A DNA stretch of 64,000 nt from Adiantum capillus-veneris (GCA_014529385.2 CM043944.1:71827384-71891383), one strand, 5' to 3'; positions 13,922 through 27,675 are shown, numbered from the stretch's first letter. Notes: generated from the sequence alone by a model not told the origin. Numbers and translations: made by a program.

Positions 13922-14257
13922 ATGCAATTACGCCAAAATTGGTGCAATTACAAAAGTCCTTGCATAGTTGCATAAAAGTGCATATGTGAGGCTCAATTGT
14001 TTCAAAAAGTAAGTAATAACTATGCATTGTGTGACCACTCCCTAAGTCCAATGCCCTTACCACCGCTACATAGAGCAATGCCCTTCCTGATGCAACTATA
14101 CCAAAATTAGCATAGTTACAAAAGGCCTTGCCTAGTTGCATAAAGACAAACTGGAGCATGCGTGACCATGCATGAGGCTCAACTATTTCAAAAAATAACT
14201 GAGAACTATGTACCCTAAGTCTAGTGCCCATATTTCAGCTACATACATCAATGCCGA
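13922..14257. repeat. Tandem duplication, two diverged ~168-bp units
   Basis: Units 13922-14089 and 14090-14257 share in order a Y-TGCAA-TTA block, CCAAAATT, TAGTTGCATAAA, TGAGGCTCAA, TATTTCAAAAA and CCTAAGTC. Similarity is perhaps 75%, so the duplication is old. No gene function is evident. Confidence 0.65.
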
Positions 14258-14327
14258 CAACCGGAGTGACCAAAGTAATAAATAGCCACCCCTTTGTTCG
14301 AGCAACAATTACACAATTATATCTTGG

Positions 14328-14361
<34 letters not shown>

Positions 14362-14763
14362 CCCGCCACTCCCTCTTTGGATATAATTGTACATAACAAT
14401 GTTGAACTCTACTTTAAACGGTAATATATTAAGAAGACCAACCACAACAAGCAACAAATATAAACAATCGTGACAATGCCATAAAAAACATAAATTGAGA
14501 GAAACACCAAGAAAATTTTTCAACACAAAAAGGTTTATATCATGAAGCATGGAATGTAACTCATGAAAGTTACATCATGGTTGAGGTTGCAGCCATGGCC
14601 CATGTGGTGGTGGTTGTGGTGGGCCCAAAGATGGAGGGAGAAAAAGTGGCCTATGTAGTGGTGGATGATGTATTTACAGAAAATCAATTGGACTTCATGT
14701 GATGGGCATCTTGGCAAAAAAGCCAATGGTGCAAAGTGGTTTAACAAGTCAAAACATAAGTTG
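14258..14763. other. Unassigned sequence with a (CT)n tract at 14329-14358
   Basis: Apart from the CT microsatellite I recognise nothing here. It adjoins the truncated left edge of a copia fragment. Confidence 0.5.
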
Positions 14764-16120
14764 AATTGTGAGATGATGGCTACAAGAAGGTTATGCACAA
14801 CAAAAAAGCGTTGACTATGAAGAGATTTTTGCTCCCATTTGTTGTATGACTATTGTTCATTCTGTATGAGATTGACAAGCTATTTTTGATGGAATGTACA
14901 TCAAGCACACATTGTTACTACTTTCTTGAATGGTGATATATTTGAGGAAGTATATGTAACATGAACTCGTGCTTTTGTAAAAAAGGATAAGAAAAGAAAG
15001 TGTGCAAAGGCAAGAAATTTTTATATGGGTTGAAGCTGTATCCTTGTGCTTAGTATGAGAAAGTTGAAACTCATTTACTTAAACAAGGCTTTTGTGATAA
15101 TCTAACTAAAAGCTCTTTGTATGTCAACCATGAGGGTGATAAATATCTCCTCATCGTTTGTACGTAGATGATATTTTTATTTTACCAGTCCAAATGAGAC
15201 TCATTATGGAATTCAAGGTTGAATTGAATGCTACTTTCAAGATGAAAGATTTGGGGCTTTTGTATCATTACATGATAATATACTTCAAACAGTGTGATGG
15301 AGGTATTGCTTTGTGTCAAGCAAGATACATAGAGACATTACTATGTACGTTTGGACTTGAGGAGTGCAAACCTATTGCTACTCCAATGGAAATAGGTTTG
15401 AAATTGAGGCTTCATGATGTTGGAGATCTTGAGGATGTAACCTTTATCAGACTATTGCTGGATGCTTTTAATGATATGTGCGATACTAGGCCAGATAATT
15501 AGTTTGCAATCTCAAAGAACAACAGATTTATGCATAGCCCATGGTCTAAGAATTAGCAAGCTGTCAAAAGGATATTTCGCTACTTGAGTGGCACTTTATG
15601 TCTTGGGTTCTTTTATCCCAAGGAGGGATCATTATTGCCAATTTTGCATGCTTTTTCAGACTTAGATTGGGCTTGTTGTTATGACACATGAGTGTCCACA
15701 AGTGGTTTTTGTTTCATGCTTAGCAGCTCATGTATATCATTGTTGAGCAAGAAGAAACATATTATGGCAACTTCTAGTTGTAAGGTTGACTATAGGACCT
15801 AGTCATCACAACTATGGTTGAGTGTGTATGGCTTTAGATGCTGTATAACTTATTTGGGTATTGGACAAGACACTGCCAACATCATCTACACCAGCAATTA
15901 GAGCACATTGACAGTTGCGAGGAACCCAAATTTTCATGCTCTCACAAAACAGATTGAGGTGCATTATCTCTATGTTAGGGAGAGACTCTCAGCGTGAGAG
16001 ATCAGCTTAACTTATGTGCCAACACCACAAGACAACTTTGTAGATTTATTCACAAAGGCATTGCCTCGGGAGAAGTTTGAAGATTTTCACAAAGATTTGG
16101 GCTTGCTTCTCTTTGTGTAT
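14764..16120 (+). pseudogene. Ty1/copia RT-RNase H relic
   Basis: The plus-strand frames, shifted and with stops, read EGYAQQKSVDYEEIFAP near 14775, FLNGDIFEEVYV near 14930, YVDDIFIL at about 15160 (RT active site YVDD kept), FKMKDLG, and CKPIATPME near 15368. RNase H text follows: FMHSPWSKN, HAFSDLDWACC, STSGFCFML, KALPREKFEDF, ending near 16110. This is the copia order RT then RNase H. The fragment is of the same family as C2 (28819-43238) and lies 5' to its own LTR. Confidence 0.85.
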
Positions 16121-16513
16121 TGATCATGTCCTTAGGGCATGGTAGTTTTGTATACACTATGTACCAGATCTCATTCACTACATCACTCTCAGGGGGGATT
16201 TTTTACCATATATGTGTATTGATCATCTCCTTAGGGCATGGTAGTTTTTTATATAGTATGTTCCATATCTCATTCACTACATCACTCTCATGGGGGATTT
16301 TTTACCATATATGTATACACTTAGGACCAGCAGGGCACTTTTCCCCTCACTAGGAGGTTTTTTTCCCCCGTGCTTTGTATACATGCCCATCACTCTAGGA
16401 CTATCTTATCTTTCTACTTGTGCACTAAGCTAGATACTCTCTTTTGCATGCCTTGAGCTCCTTCATCTTCTCTAGCTCCAAGATGGGTGTGTGTTCTGCA
16501 ACCCTAATTCCAA
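16121..16513 (+). repeat. Copia polypurine tract and 3' LTR, with a 99-bp tandem duplication
   Basis: Two copies of a 99-bp unit (16121-16219 and 16220-16318) each contain CTTAGGGCATGGTAG, a polypurine tract (AGGGGGGATT or TGGGGGATT) and the first bases of the LTR. The LTR runs on to AACCCTAATTCCAACA at about 16513. It matches the C-family LTRs at 26474 and 28819, which are on the other strand. Duplicating the tract and LTR edge is unusual. Confidence 0.7.
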
Positions 16514-17229
16514 CACACAATTTTCTTGCACATGCTAGTCCATACATATGCAAATATTGGTGATTTAATTGATCCACTAAATATTATATCTTGATTGTGT
16601 TTTTAATGATCTTCCTTTCATTATGTATTACTAATGTGTTATTTTTTCCTTCCTAGGGTTTTTACACTAATACTTACCATGTTTGTACATGATTGAGATA
16701 AGCCCTAGGTTGTTCACTTCTACGATCATGGCGTGGGAGGGATAATTGCAGATGGGGAAGGATTCAACATTGATGACGATTGGATTTGTGAGCCATTTTG
16801 ACATTCTCCATGGACTCTCAATAGCAACATGGTAGCATTTTATTTTGAGTAAAGAGCCTTTCTTGATGAGTTAGCAAGCACCCTCATGCCAAATAAATAA
16901 GAACCAAAAATATAATTTTCATGTTGTCTCATTACAAGTGGCTTCTAGCAACATTCACCCAAGTCGGTGATGTAGTGCTAGATTGTCTTTCTGGTTGTGG
17001 TGGCTTGGCATTGTAATGTTTGCCTCTACAGAGACATTGCATTAGCATTGAGATAGATGTCAGGATTTTTCAAGACTTGTCAATGCCTACCTAGAGATCT
17101 TGGTTTGACTATTTTATTCAATGATGTGTCAACATCCATGTAGATGGAGCCACCCTCAACGTAGCCATAGGGAGGACCTCCATGGCATATGCTACCTTTT
17201 TACCTACCCTAGGCACACATCACCTTCCA
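16514..17229. other. Unassigned sequence between two copia fragments
   Basis: No confident feature. The right part may be further decayed C1 copia sequence (minus), but I recognise no integrase motif. Confidence 0.35.
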
Positions 17230-18784
17230 GTGGCACCTTGGCCACTATATGGACCACCACAACGCTATCGCATGATTATGGGACGTAGCAAGGAAGTAAC
17301 CATAACAAATTTCTACAAACACAACATATTGGCAAAATTCAAATGCTCAAAACATACATGCCAAAGTTTTTCATATGAAAGAGCCTTTGAATACACAACT
17401 GTATTTGAAAAATTTATCCCGCACTTTCCATACAAAGTAAGCTTTGTAGCCCATGACACAAAATGCCAAAATCTACAACAATTTCATCGCTAGAGCTAAG
17501 GTCATGAACTATATATCTGCCATCCAAAAATGTGACAAAAGTCCAAGTCTTGCAAGTACAGATACAAACAAAAGGTTACTTTTTATCCTTGGTACATAAA
17601 ATGCATCAAAAAGTATGATAGTGAAACTATTTGCACAACTAGCACAATTTTTCCAAGCCCCTGGATCGGATAAGAGGCATTGTTGGCACAATTGACTATA
17701 TTCCCATGAGGGATAGCCTTAAGAGAGGTAAATAAGATAGGATGCAAATTAATGTACTGTGTCGCATCACTATCAAAGTACCAAACATGTGACTTTGTAG
17801 CAATTGACATACATGCATCATGGAAAAAAGGATGATAAGTACACTCTACACTAAATACCCATTCTGCATCTAAATCATCACAATATCCATTTATAGAATA
17901 TTATGCAATAGCTATATTGGTGGAAGATCCTTCCTCTTTCTTCTTGGCTTCTTTTACCTTCAACTTAGGGCATTGCTTTATCAAGTGATCATTATCCTTG
18001 CAATAATGGAAATGCATATTCTTCTGCCTTTTTCACAAGAATTTCTAGACAAGTTGCTACTATCAAAAGCACTAGACATAGATGATTTGCTACTCATAGA
18101 AGAACCATGAGAAGTGGCTACATGGTTGTTACTAGTCATCTTCTTTCTTGAAAGTGATTTTCTGTAATAGCAATGTACATAATGCATCAAACTTGATAGC
18201 TTGAGGGTTTCCTTGGGTCATAAGTCTCCAAGTGCTAGCAAAAGGCTACTGGAAATGCATCTATAACAATTTGTGTAAGTGAATTGTCAGAAATGCAGAA
18301 CTCAATTGCTCATTGATATCCTTGATATCAACAAGAAAAATGTCCATGTCATCTTCCTCTTAATTAATCTTAGACTCCAGTTATGAGAAGCAATGCAATT
18401 TTTTCTTCATTGCGACTTGCATAAAGACCTACTAGAGTATCCCAATCCTAATTTGCTGAGTTTGATAAGTAAATACGAGGAGTAATAGTGTGTTTCATGG
18501 ATAATGAAATCATTGCATGAGCTTATGCATCTCTAATCCCAACGAGATTGCTTAGTTGTAGGAAAAACAAGTCTAGCAACAATAGATCTGCTAGAATCTA
18601 CAACATCTTCAATGGAGCGTGTATCCACTGAAGGAAGACGTACGTCAATTCCCTACACATCATTATAGATGCCCTTTGAAACAAGAACATGCATAATCAT
18701 GTAAGTCCACATTGGGTAATTATCCACATCCAATTGATCCACAATAGTAAACATTTTGAAAACATGTACGTTGTTGTCAGCCAT
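17230..18784 (-). pseudogene. Copia C1 gag, protease and pre-integrase relic
   Basis: On the minus strand gag starts at ATG 18784 (MADNNVHVFKMF, then DNYPMWTYM), the UBN2-type copia gag. A zinc knuckle remnant (FHYCKDNDHLIKQC, first Cys replaced by Phe) lies near 17960-18010. The protease reads WYFDSDATQYI near 17780, where DSGA is usual, so the active-site Gly is lost. Further on are AFYVPRIKSNLL near 17595 and a pre-integrase motif KLWHVCFEHLNFA near 17350. Many stops break it. It joins the PBS and 5' LTR at 26460-26640 across the G1 insertion. Confidence 0.75.
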
Positions 18785-19190
18785 GGCGAGTGATTACACC
18801 TAATATAAAAACTACCTTAAAAGAGGAAAAACAAACTAGGACTAATAGGTGCTATATAGCACAACCCAAAGAGACCTATGAGGAAGCTGTTCAGCAAAAA
18901 ATTGTGCTAATAGAAATTCTACACAAAAGGAAGAAATTACCTATGAGATATTGCATGAAGTGGAAAATAGAGGTCCATCCAATTAATCCTCAATAGAAAA
19001 CATTTTGAAAACATCTATGTTGTTGTCAGCCATGGCGAGTGACTACACCTAATATAAAAACTACCCTAAAGGAGGAAAAACAAAGTAGGATTAATAGGTG
19101 CTATATTGCACAACCCAAAATTCTACACAAAAGGAAGAAATTACCTATGTAATATTACTTGAAGTGGAAAATAGAGGTCGAAATGAGCTT
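18744..19190 (-). repeat. Tandem duplication (~250-bp period) over the C1 leader and gag start
   Basis: The stretch around the gag start (TTGTTGTCAGCCATGGCGAG) occurs at 18772 and again at 19022, with matching flanks such as CCTAATATAAAAACTACC and ATAGGTGCTATAT. The spacing is 250 bases. The second copy has a 50-60 base internal deletion. Confidence 0.8.
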
Positions 19191-20188
19191 GAATGAAAAA
19201 TTTGAGCACACCAAGATGACGTTGGAGAGGGGGAATGAGGAAACACACCCGGCACACAAACAAGGGACTCTCTACACCTCAGAGTATCCACAACACCCCT
19301 ATCCTCTCAGAAACACCTTCAAAAAACACACTATGAACTAGCAGACCACCGCTTGGTCACTTTCCAATGCTTACACACTCCACAAGACCACCACACAATG
19401 CACACCTAATGTCACAGTTCGTCTCTACCCTTGCACAGGCACACAACCGCTCAATATTAATCTCACACAAAGCACCACCAGTCTGGGGGGGCACACACAT
19501 CCACATTGCTGGCACCGCGGGGAAACACAAGAGAAGAAGAAAGAGAAAGGGGGGAAGGGGAAACGACAACAAAATTGGGCAATAGTGGCTTGATTACACT
19601 TCAAAAGGCACATGCAAAGCTTGCACTGTCATCCAAATGGCCATTTTTATGAGAAAGTACAAAGGGGGTTGACAGGCACACTCCTCTATTAAAAACTCCA
19701 CTCTGCAGACCTCAAACGACACCAAAAAAAGCCCCTAATTTGATTAAAAATTGACTTTTATAGTGAGGGGCCTTTAACTTTAGAAACTTTCCTTTAAATG
19801 GTCCATTTGGCATCCATTTTTGGCATCTTTGGAAGGGGGGAGCACCCCTTGCTTCATACGCTCTCTTTGCTTGTGCTAGAGAGGGGGTGCTCGCTTGAGA
19901 GAGGGGTGCACTAGCAACATCGCTAGTGCCCCTTGGTATTTTTGAATTTATTATTCACTTTATTTATTTTCTCCCAACCTTACCTCCTGTCACCTTTGAA
20001 TTTGCCCCTCTAGGCCTTTGACCCACCTGCTCTCCATCTGCCTACTTTGGTCGGCTTAATTTTCCAACCTTGGATTCCCTCTTTCCTTCCATTTGGTCTG
20101 CCCTTGGACTGGCCCTTTGACTACCTGCTTTGAACTGCCTCCATTTGGTACCCTTTGTCCATCTAGTCCGGCCTTGGTGCTTTTGGAG

Positions 20189-20191
<3 letters not shown>

Positions 20192-20257
<66 letters not shown>
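20192..20257. repeat. (CT)n microsatellite in G1 3' LTR
   Basis: Thirty-three CT units, followed by a G-rich run at 20264-20294. The 5' LTR has the same tract at the same place but longer (25492-25600). Confidence 0.97.
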
Positions 20258-20259
<2 letters not shown>

Positions 20260-20293
20260 GTACCCGGAGGGGGGAGGGGGAGGGGGGGGGGGG

Positions 20294-20315
20294 GCACTAG
20301 CGATATCGCTAGTGC
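20294..20315. repeat. Perfect 22-bp palindrome in G1 LTR
   Basis: The sequence is GCACTAGCGAT followed by its exact reverse complement. An imperfect copy is at 19908-19929 (two mismatches in the centre). In the 5' LTR the counterparts near 25230 and 25626 are shortened. Confidence 0.85.
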
Positions 20316-21745
20316 ACCCTCCCTTGCTCTCCATCTTGGCTCAAAATGTTGGGGCCCCATCAGGTGTGGGAATCTGTCCCTCAAGGGCATATGCCACATC
20401 ATCCATGTAAACCAGATCCGCTGCAGGTGCCGCCTACTACCGGCCAGCCCCACTGCCACTTGCCAAAACCCTCCAAGCTCAGCCCCTGTGCTCGTGAGTG
20501 CCACTTGACAGAGCTAACATAGGACCGCGAGCGACACCACCATAGCCACGTGGAGAGAAGCTCTCTCTCTCTCTCCCTTGTACACTCCCATAATGGCCCA
20601 TGACCTTAGACTTATACACCGACTTTTGTGCTTTGAGATCACATATGGGATTTTCCCATTGCCATGTGGCAGCCTGCGATCCATTGCCTTTGAAACCCCC
20701 CCCTAGATCATCACAAACTTCCAAGAAAACCTTAATTTTTCACCCCAACTGTAGTCCCCCCCAATTCTTGCTCACAAGCGCGATGGCCAAGCCGTGTTGG
20801 ATCCCCATTTTGCCGGCTATGAACCCCCTAATCTCCTCATAAATTGGGCCTAGTCATGGCCTCCAACTGACGCACTGAAAACATGAGAAAATTATCTGGC
20901 TGCTTACCCACTGATTGCACCAAACTTCTAATGGGCATATCTCACCGTCCGAGAACCTGATGAACAAGCCATCAAATCCTGTCAAATCCTCACAGTGTCC
21001 ACTACCTTCTCAAGCCTTGTCAAGTGCCAAAAACCACCAGATGTCATGGTTCCCAATGCAATCGGGCGGACACATCACTGACCCTCAACAAATTTTCAAT
21101 TGACCATAACTTTCTTTGTAAAGCTCTGATTCGCAATCCGAAAGGACATGCTCCATAACTCGAGCTTTTCACATGTATCCACTAACATCAACTCTAGCCA
21201 CTTGTCCCCATCTGCCCTGTCCGTCTTAGATCTGCTAGACCTTCTAACTTCAGGCTTGAATATCTTGCACTCCGTGGATCCATTTGACGAGCCGTCTGGA
21301 CCAACTTCTAGAGCACATCGAGCACTACATTTGAGGACACTGATAGAGCACTTTGGACACTTGAACATGTTATCCCAATTGGCCCATTTTGGGACCTTTT
21401 TGGCCTAAAAAACCACATCATGCATACATTTCCCCTACCTTTTGGCTACCCAGGAGCTTGATACCTATTGAAACCCTTTGTCCTGCACTTGTGCACACCT
21501 CTAGCACTGCTTAGCACCACTTCCAGCCTTGACCAACTTTGTCTGTACCATCGTTGCCTAGCCCCCTTGTCGAACATTCATGTTTGACCAAAATCATATT
21601 TACAGAACTTAAAAATTGGCACACCAAACTGACAACTCAAAGCACTTCCAAAACCACAACCCTATGTACAGGCTATGTACAAAAGCTTCATCTCCTCCGC
21701 ACACTGCATACTTTAGGTGGGCTGCCCACCCCCCTTGGATACAAT

Positions 21746-22283
21746 TCAATGCACCCTAGGCACTAGACTTCTTTCAAAATACAATTTGAGCCGCACACCG
21801 TTCACCCTGTGCCTAAAAAGCTTACCATTTGCTCTTACCAGTTGATAGGTCCCATTTGGGAAGGTCTTCCGCACTTTATATGGACCCATCCACTTCTTTT
21901 TAGACTTGAAATTCTCATACTTCATCACCCAGCTGCATCTCCCTATCCAAAAAACTTGGCTTGGCCTTTCCCACTTGTTCCTCCTGCTGCTTCACATTGT
22001 GATCCCTTGCTACCTTCCCATCTAGCTGCAAAACATGCATACCCACTTCTTCAGCCTCATCCATAGACCATGGAATGAGCCGCCCTTGAAGTTCTCCATA
22101 GCATGTTTCTTTATCAACCACATTCGAACCGCTTGGTAGAAAATACTCTATAGCACGACCGCCGACACCAGGAAAGCCTTGCAGTCTATGTAAAGATATT
22201 TGCAAAGCAACCTTCAATAGAATACTCATCAATAGCACAACGCCAAGCTCTAGTACCTGGCCATTTGCATCCATCTGCGGCAT
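21746..22283 (-). pseudogene. G1 integrase C-terminal tail
   Basis: The minus-strand frame near 22000-22150 reads GGRAIEYFLPSGSN. After a frameshift near 21920 it reads MKYENFKSKKKWMGPYKV and GTYQLVRANGK. The last part is the typical integrase C-terminal (W-GPY, then Y-L) region of plant gypsy elements and aligns with the end of the G3 polyprotein (FERRW, GPYIVKK, YYQLMDLNGK). The catalytic DDE core and everything from RT onward is absent. Confidence 0.65.
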
Positions 22284-22338
22284 GGCTAAGCATATCTATT
22301 CTCTTTGTAAACTGATATTTGAAGACCCTCTCACTAGT

Positions 22339-23347
22339 TCAAGGACTGGGCTCCACACCCAACTCTTTAGCCTCAAGAATCGGCTTTGCTAAATCTCCAA
22401 CCTGTTCACCATAGACTAGGCTAAGTTGATCATCTCCTAGCTTTGGAAGTGCCACTTCACTCACACAATCTATCTCCATTTTCCCTCCCAACACCTGCTC
22501 TACCATCGCACCATTGGACAGGCAAGACAAAAATTCATCCCATACTTCTTCTTCGACAAGGTCAGTAGTGCTCTTCTCATCTGCACAAAAATCCTCTATG
22601 GTGACTCCAAAAAAATTTGTATTAATGTTTAGCAAATCCTCCTCGCTTTCCTCTTCCTTGATGCTAGTATAGCCTTTATCATAGGCTGTCTCCATCTCCT
22701 ACTCGTAGCTTGTCACGTCATCTTCATTTTTAGCCGCAATGGGATGAGAATTACTCTCCTTGGTCTTCAAATCTAGCACAATCTGCTTCCCTTTCTCTTG
22801 TTCACGAAAAGTCAACACTTTGCTCTTCTAGTCTTGCTTAGCACCTATTGCCAAAAGCCATGGCCTACCCAAAATGATGGGATAAGAATTATCACCCGCC
22901 TTCATCACAAAAAAATTCTATCAGGCACTCTATGCCCATCACCTTGATCTTCACATATTGCACCACACCCAAGCACCTAGCTTTAGTATGGTTGGCCATC
23001 CTCATGCGCACATTCGACTTGGCTACCGCCTTGACTCCCATCTCCTTCATGGTTTCTTCCGTCATGACACATACATGTGCTCCACCATCTATGCATGCAT
23101 GTACTTGCATCCTTTTCTCAATGACCACATCTACTAGTGGAAGAACATCAGCGGGGTTACCTACCCTCAAGGCCATATTTTGGACCACGTGCACATTCCC
23201 CTTAGCTCTTGGCAACCTTGTGCTAACACCTGTAGACCATTGCCTTCTCAATTTGGAATTTAAAGCCAACAATTGAACAAAAGTAATGTTTGGTTTTTGA
23301 TTTTGAACATCACTTACCAGATTGTATTCTAGGAACCCACGTCCCAA
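22339..23347 (-). pseudogene. G1 retropepsin-like protease and acidic spacer
   Basis: The frame 22892-23347 contains ACIDGGAHVCVMTEE and later MRMANHTKARCLGV, which align with the G3 protease (LVDGGAQICIMTEG and MANNSKARCVGI). The active-site triplet is Asp-Gly-Gly where retropepsins usually have Asp-Thr/Ser-Gly; plant Tat-type gypsy elements often show DGG. PIILGRPWL follows near 22875. Next comes an acidic spacer (22339-22695) ending in a stop, where RT would normally begin. Stops near 22845 and 22700 interrupt the frame. Confidence 0.7.
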
Positions 23348-23639
23348 TTGGAAATCTGCTTGCTTGATCTTGAGGCGTCTCCTTCTTTTGCTAGTCTCAG
23401 GTTGCTCTCTACGCTTGTATACCTTGTCTTTACCCTTGCGGGCTCTAGTCTCCCGCTCAATCTCTGTCTCCTTTTGGCTCTTGCCCTATTATTGGACAAA
23501 ATCTTGACATCCTGCTTAATCCACCCTGATAATATTCACCCTTGGGACTTCACCTCCATTTGGCGGAGTTGGCTGCACAGGATTCTCCACTGTTTGCTCT
23601 CTTGGACCATTGAACTACCCTTGACCTCAGCCTTTGCCA

Positions 23640-24459
23640 AACAGTGGGTATATACCTCCTATCTCTCTTGGCGATTGAGGACAATCAGGCGCACAATGGC
23701 CCTCTTCTCCACAATTGTAGCATCTACTTGGCAGCGGCCTTGCCCTGCCTCTTGGTCCCCTTGGCTGTCATCTATCCATTATGCTTAGCCGCAACTCTTG
23801 CATCTTCTCAGACAAATCTTGCACCGTGCATACCCAATTTTGCAGCACAATGGCTACACCTCGATTTCCATGATTCTCCTCATGCATAGCTTCTCTTGGA
23901 CTCTGCGGTTGAAGGGGGTCCATCGTCTCATAGCCCAACACACCCTGCTCTATCTTCGTCTTTATCTTTTTGCTCTTTGACCGTGCGATTGCTACAACAC
24001 CATTGTAATTTTTTGGGATTTCAAAATCGACCTTCTCTCTCACTTTAGGTTGCAGACACGCCATGAACTTATCCAGCTTGAATAGTCCCCATTAGACAAT
24101 TGCATGGCTCTTGATAATTATGCCCAACACTCTTCAAAATGACCCAAAAATAAATTGAACTCTTCACTTACATCTTGCTTAAGCGCCTTCAGTTTTTCAT
24201 CCATCTCGACTGGGGACGTCGCCTCCTTGTGAAAATTATAAAGAAATCTCGCTCGTAGAGCCGGCCATGCTTGCCTAGGCTCGCCTTCCAGAGCTTCATA
24301 CCAAACTATAGCTTTTTCATGCATTACCAAAGGAAATGTCTGCATTTTGCTATCCTCGTTCGACATACGCAGTGGTAGCATATACAACTCAAAATCCGAC
24401 ATCCACTCATCCGGACTCTCCTCGCATGTGAAAATCGGTCCATAGTGTGTTGCCGCCAT
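23640..24459 (-). pseudogene. G1 gag
   Basis: Start ATG at 24459 (MAATHYGPIFT), 62 bases inside the PBS. The protein reads EWMSDFELYMLPLRMSNED, then WYEALEGEPRQAWPALRARF, which is a retrotransposon gag capsid domain. A stop near 24118 is followed in the same general region by MACLQPKVREKVDFEIPKNY (24064 down). Gag would build the virus-like particle in the cytoplasm. At least one stop and weak text below 23770 make it defective. No clear zinc knuckle was seen. Confidence 0.7.
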
Positions 24460-24520
24460 GACTTCCAACGTGAAAAATTGCTTCTTTTTTATCAACTGGG
24501 AGCAATTAGTGTGCTCCTTC

Positions 24521-24532
24521 GTGGGGGCACCA
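24521..24532 (-). other. G1 primer-binding site
   Basis: The minus strand reads TGGTGCCCCCAC, five bases inside the 5' LTR end. The identical 12 bases occur just inside the 5' LTR of G3 (32578-32589), so both families probably prime from the same tRNA, one ending GTGGGGGCACCA. I cannot say which tRNA. Confidence 0.7.
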
Positions 24533-24537
24533 GAAGA

Positions 24538-26392
<1,855 letters not shown>

Positions 26393-26459
26393 ACGTTCAC
26401 CAAAGATCATACAAATTTGACAACATGAGTAGAGAGTTGTTGGGAATAGTACTAGGAGT

Positions 26460-26471
26460 GCTCTGATACCA
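26460..26471 (-). other. Copia C1 primer-binding site (initiator Met tRNA type)
   Basis: The minus strand reads TGGTATCAGAGC, the standard plant copia primer site complementary to initiator tRNA-Met. It lies two bases after the LTR end ...TTCCAACA. Confidence 0.85.
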
Positions 26472-26473
26472 CT

Positions 26474-26640
26474 TGTTGGAATTAGGGTTGCAAGGAAGCA
26501 CACACAACTTGGAGAAGATGAAGAAGCTGAAGGCACACAATAGAGAGTATATTGATCAATGCATTAAAAAAAATATAAGATAGCCCTAGAGTGATGGGAA
26601 TATATACAATGCGTGAGAAAAAACCCCTCCTAGTGAGGGA
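26474..26640 (-). repeat. Copia C1 5' LTR (truncated)
   Basis: It matches the C-family LTRs at 28819-29043 and 16310-16513: TTGGAATTAGGGTTGCAAG, AGATGAAG, GCACACAATA, TAGCCCTAGAGTGATGGG and AAAAACCCCTCC in the same order. Similarity ends near 26640, so the 5' part of the LTR is lost. Confidence 0.75.
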
Positions 26641-27294
26641 AGTTTCCCTTCCATTGTTGGTTATTGGAGAAAGGGCATCCTTGGGTTGGTTGGGTGTTGA
26701 ATTGGAGATTTTACCCCTTGTGATTATATTTTTTGTGAAGTGCTGCCATAAATCAATACCATATGAACCATGATTGCAAAAACATAAAATCACTTAACGG
26801 CATAGCTATAAGAGAACTTATCATGGTATGCCTTTTCCTTTACCTCTAGAAACTCACCATTGGGATAGCCAAAGAACCATGGACAACAACCTCTCCATGT
26901 GCTGAATGGATCCCTATCTCCTCTCTCTTTGACTCGACCAAAGCGTCACATGGATGCTCAAGAGCTAGAAATTGGCATGCTACCATATTGGTGTAGTGCC
27001 ACCACCTATGATGAAGAACCATTAAACCTAAACCTATGAATTTCAAATGAAGATTAAACTATTCAGTTGTACTATTCTTTAGGGTGAGTACCTATAGAAC
27101 AATTGTCGCACAATGCTTGTAAAGTGTAGTTGATGTTCCATTTCTTGGGTAGTTTTGATTTTCCAATTCCCTCGCATAATTCTTTTTGAGAAGCGCATCA
27201 TGTGATGTGCTTCAGCCAAAGTAAGATCCAACCACATGTAGATCTTTCATGGACCTTTTGTATTGCATGATTCACGGTCTCTAGTTTCTTATTC
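26641..27294. other. Unassigned sequence
   Basis: No gene, repeat or RNA recognised. Confidence 0.4.
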
Positions 27295-27675
27295 TATCTT
27301 AAAGTTGCTTAGGGTTGGCTGCTTTAAACGGGCTTAGGGCCACGTTATTTTAGCCATTTTAGTTTGCTTAGGTAGGTTTGTTTGCTCTAAATTGGCTTAG
27401 GGCCATGTTAATTTGATCATTTTAGTCCACTTAATGTCAGCAACTTTTGGTTTGGTCGCTTAGAGTTGGCCAAGTAAAGACACTTAGTGTCGGTCATGTA
27501 AAGCCACTTAGGGTTGGCCACTCTAAATTGCATTAGGGCAACATTGGTTTGGTTGTTTCACTTTCCTTAGGGCTAGCTGCTTAGGGTTAGTGGATTTTGG
27601 TTTGGCCACCAGAAGTTTTGGCCGTGTAAAGCTGCTTAGAGTTGGTCGCTTTAAACCGGCTTAGGGCCAAACCAA
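27295..27675. repeat. Degenerate tandem array of CTTAGGGYYRGCC-like units
   Basis: About 13 copies of a motif around CTTAGGG or CTTAGAG, followed by TTGGCC or CCA and then TAAA or TTTTGGTTTGG, occur every 20-45 bases. Examples are at about 27308, 27328, 27382, 27462, 27506 and 27651. It looks like an old minisatellite. The TTAGGG core recalls telomere repeats but the units are too long and varied to be telomeric. Confidence 0.55.

Larger units (their letters stand above)
19223..21550 (-). repeat. G1 3' LTR (2,328 bp)
   Basis: It matches the 5' LTR through most of its length. It carries a (CT)n tract at 20192-20257 followed by a G-rich run, and a 22-base palindrome at 20294-20315, with a near copy at 19908-19929. 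It has a segment of about 500 bases (roughly 20316-20810) that the 5' LTR lacks. Polypurine text (ACAAGGGGGC on the minus strand, near 21563-21572) precedes its start. Confidence 0.85.

Noticed and set aside
14535-14798. 87-aa minus-strand His-rich frame
   Set aside because: Antisense to unassigned sequence and the copia edge, no domain.
27295-27675. Interstitial telomere array
   Set aside because: TTAGGG cores are 20-45 bases apart with unrelated spacers; plant telomeres are TTTAGGG in direct tandem.
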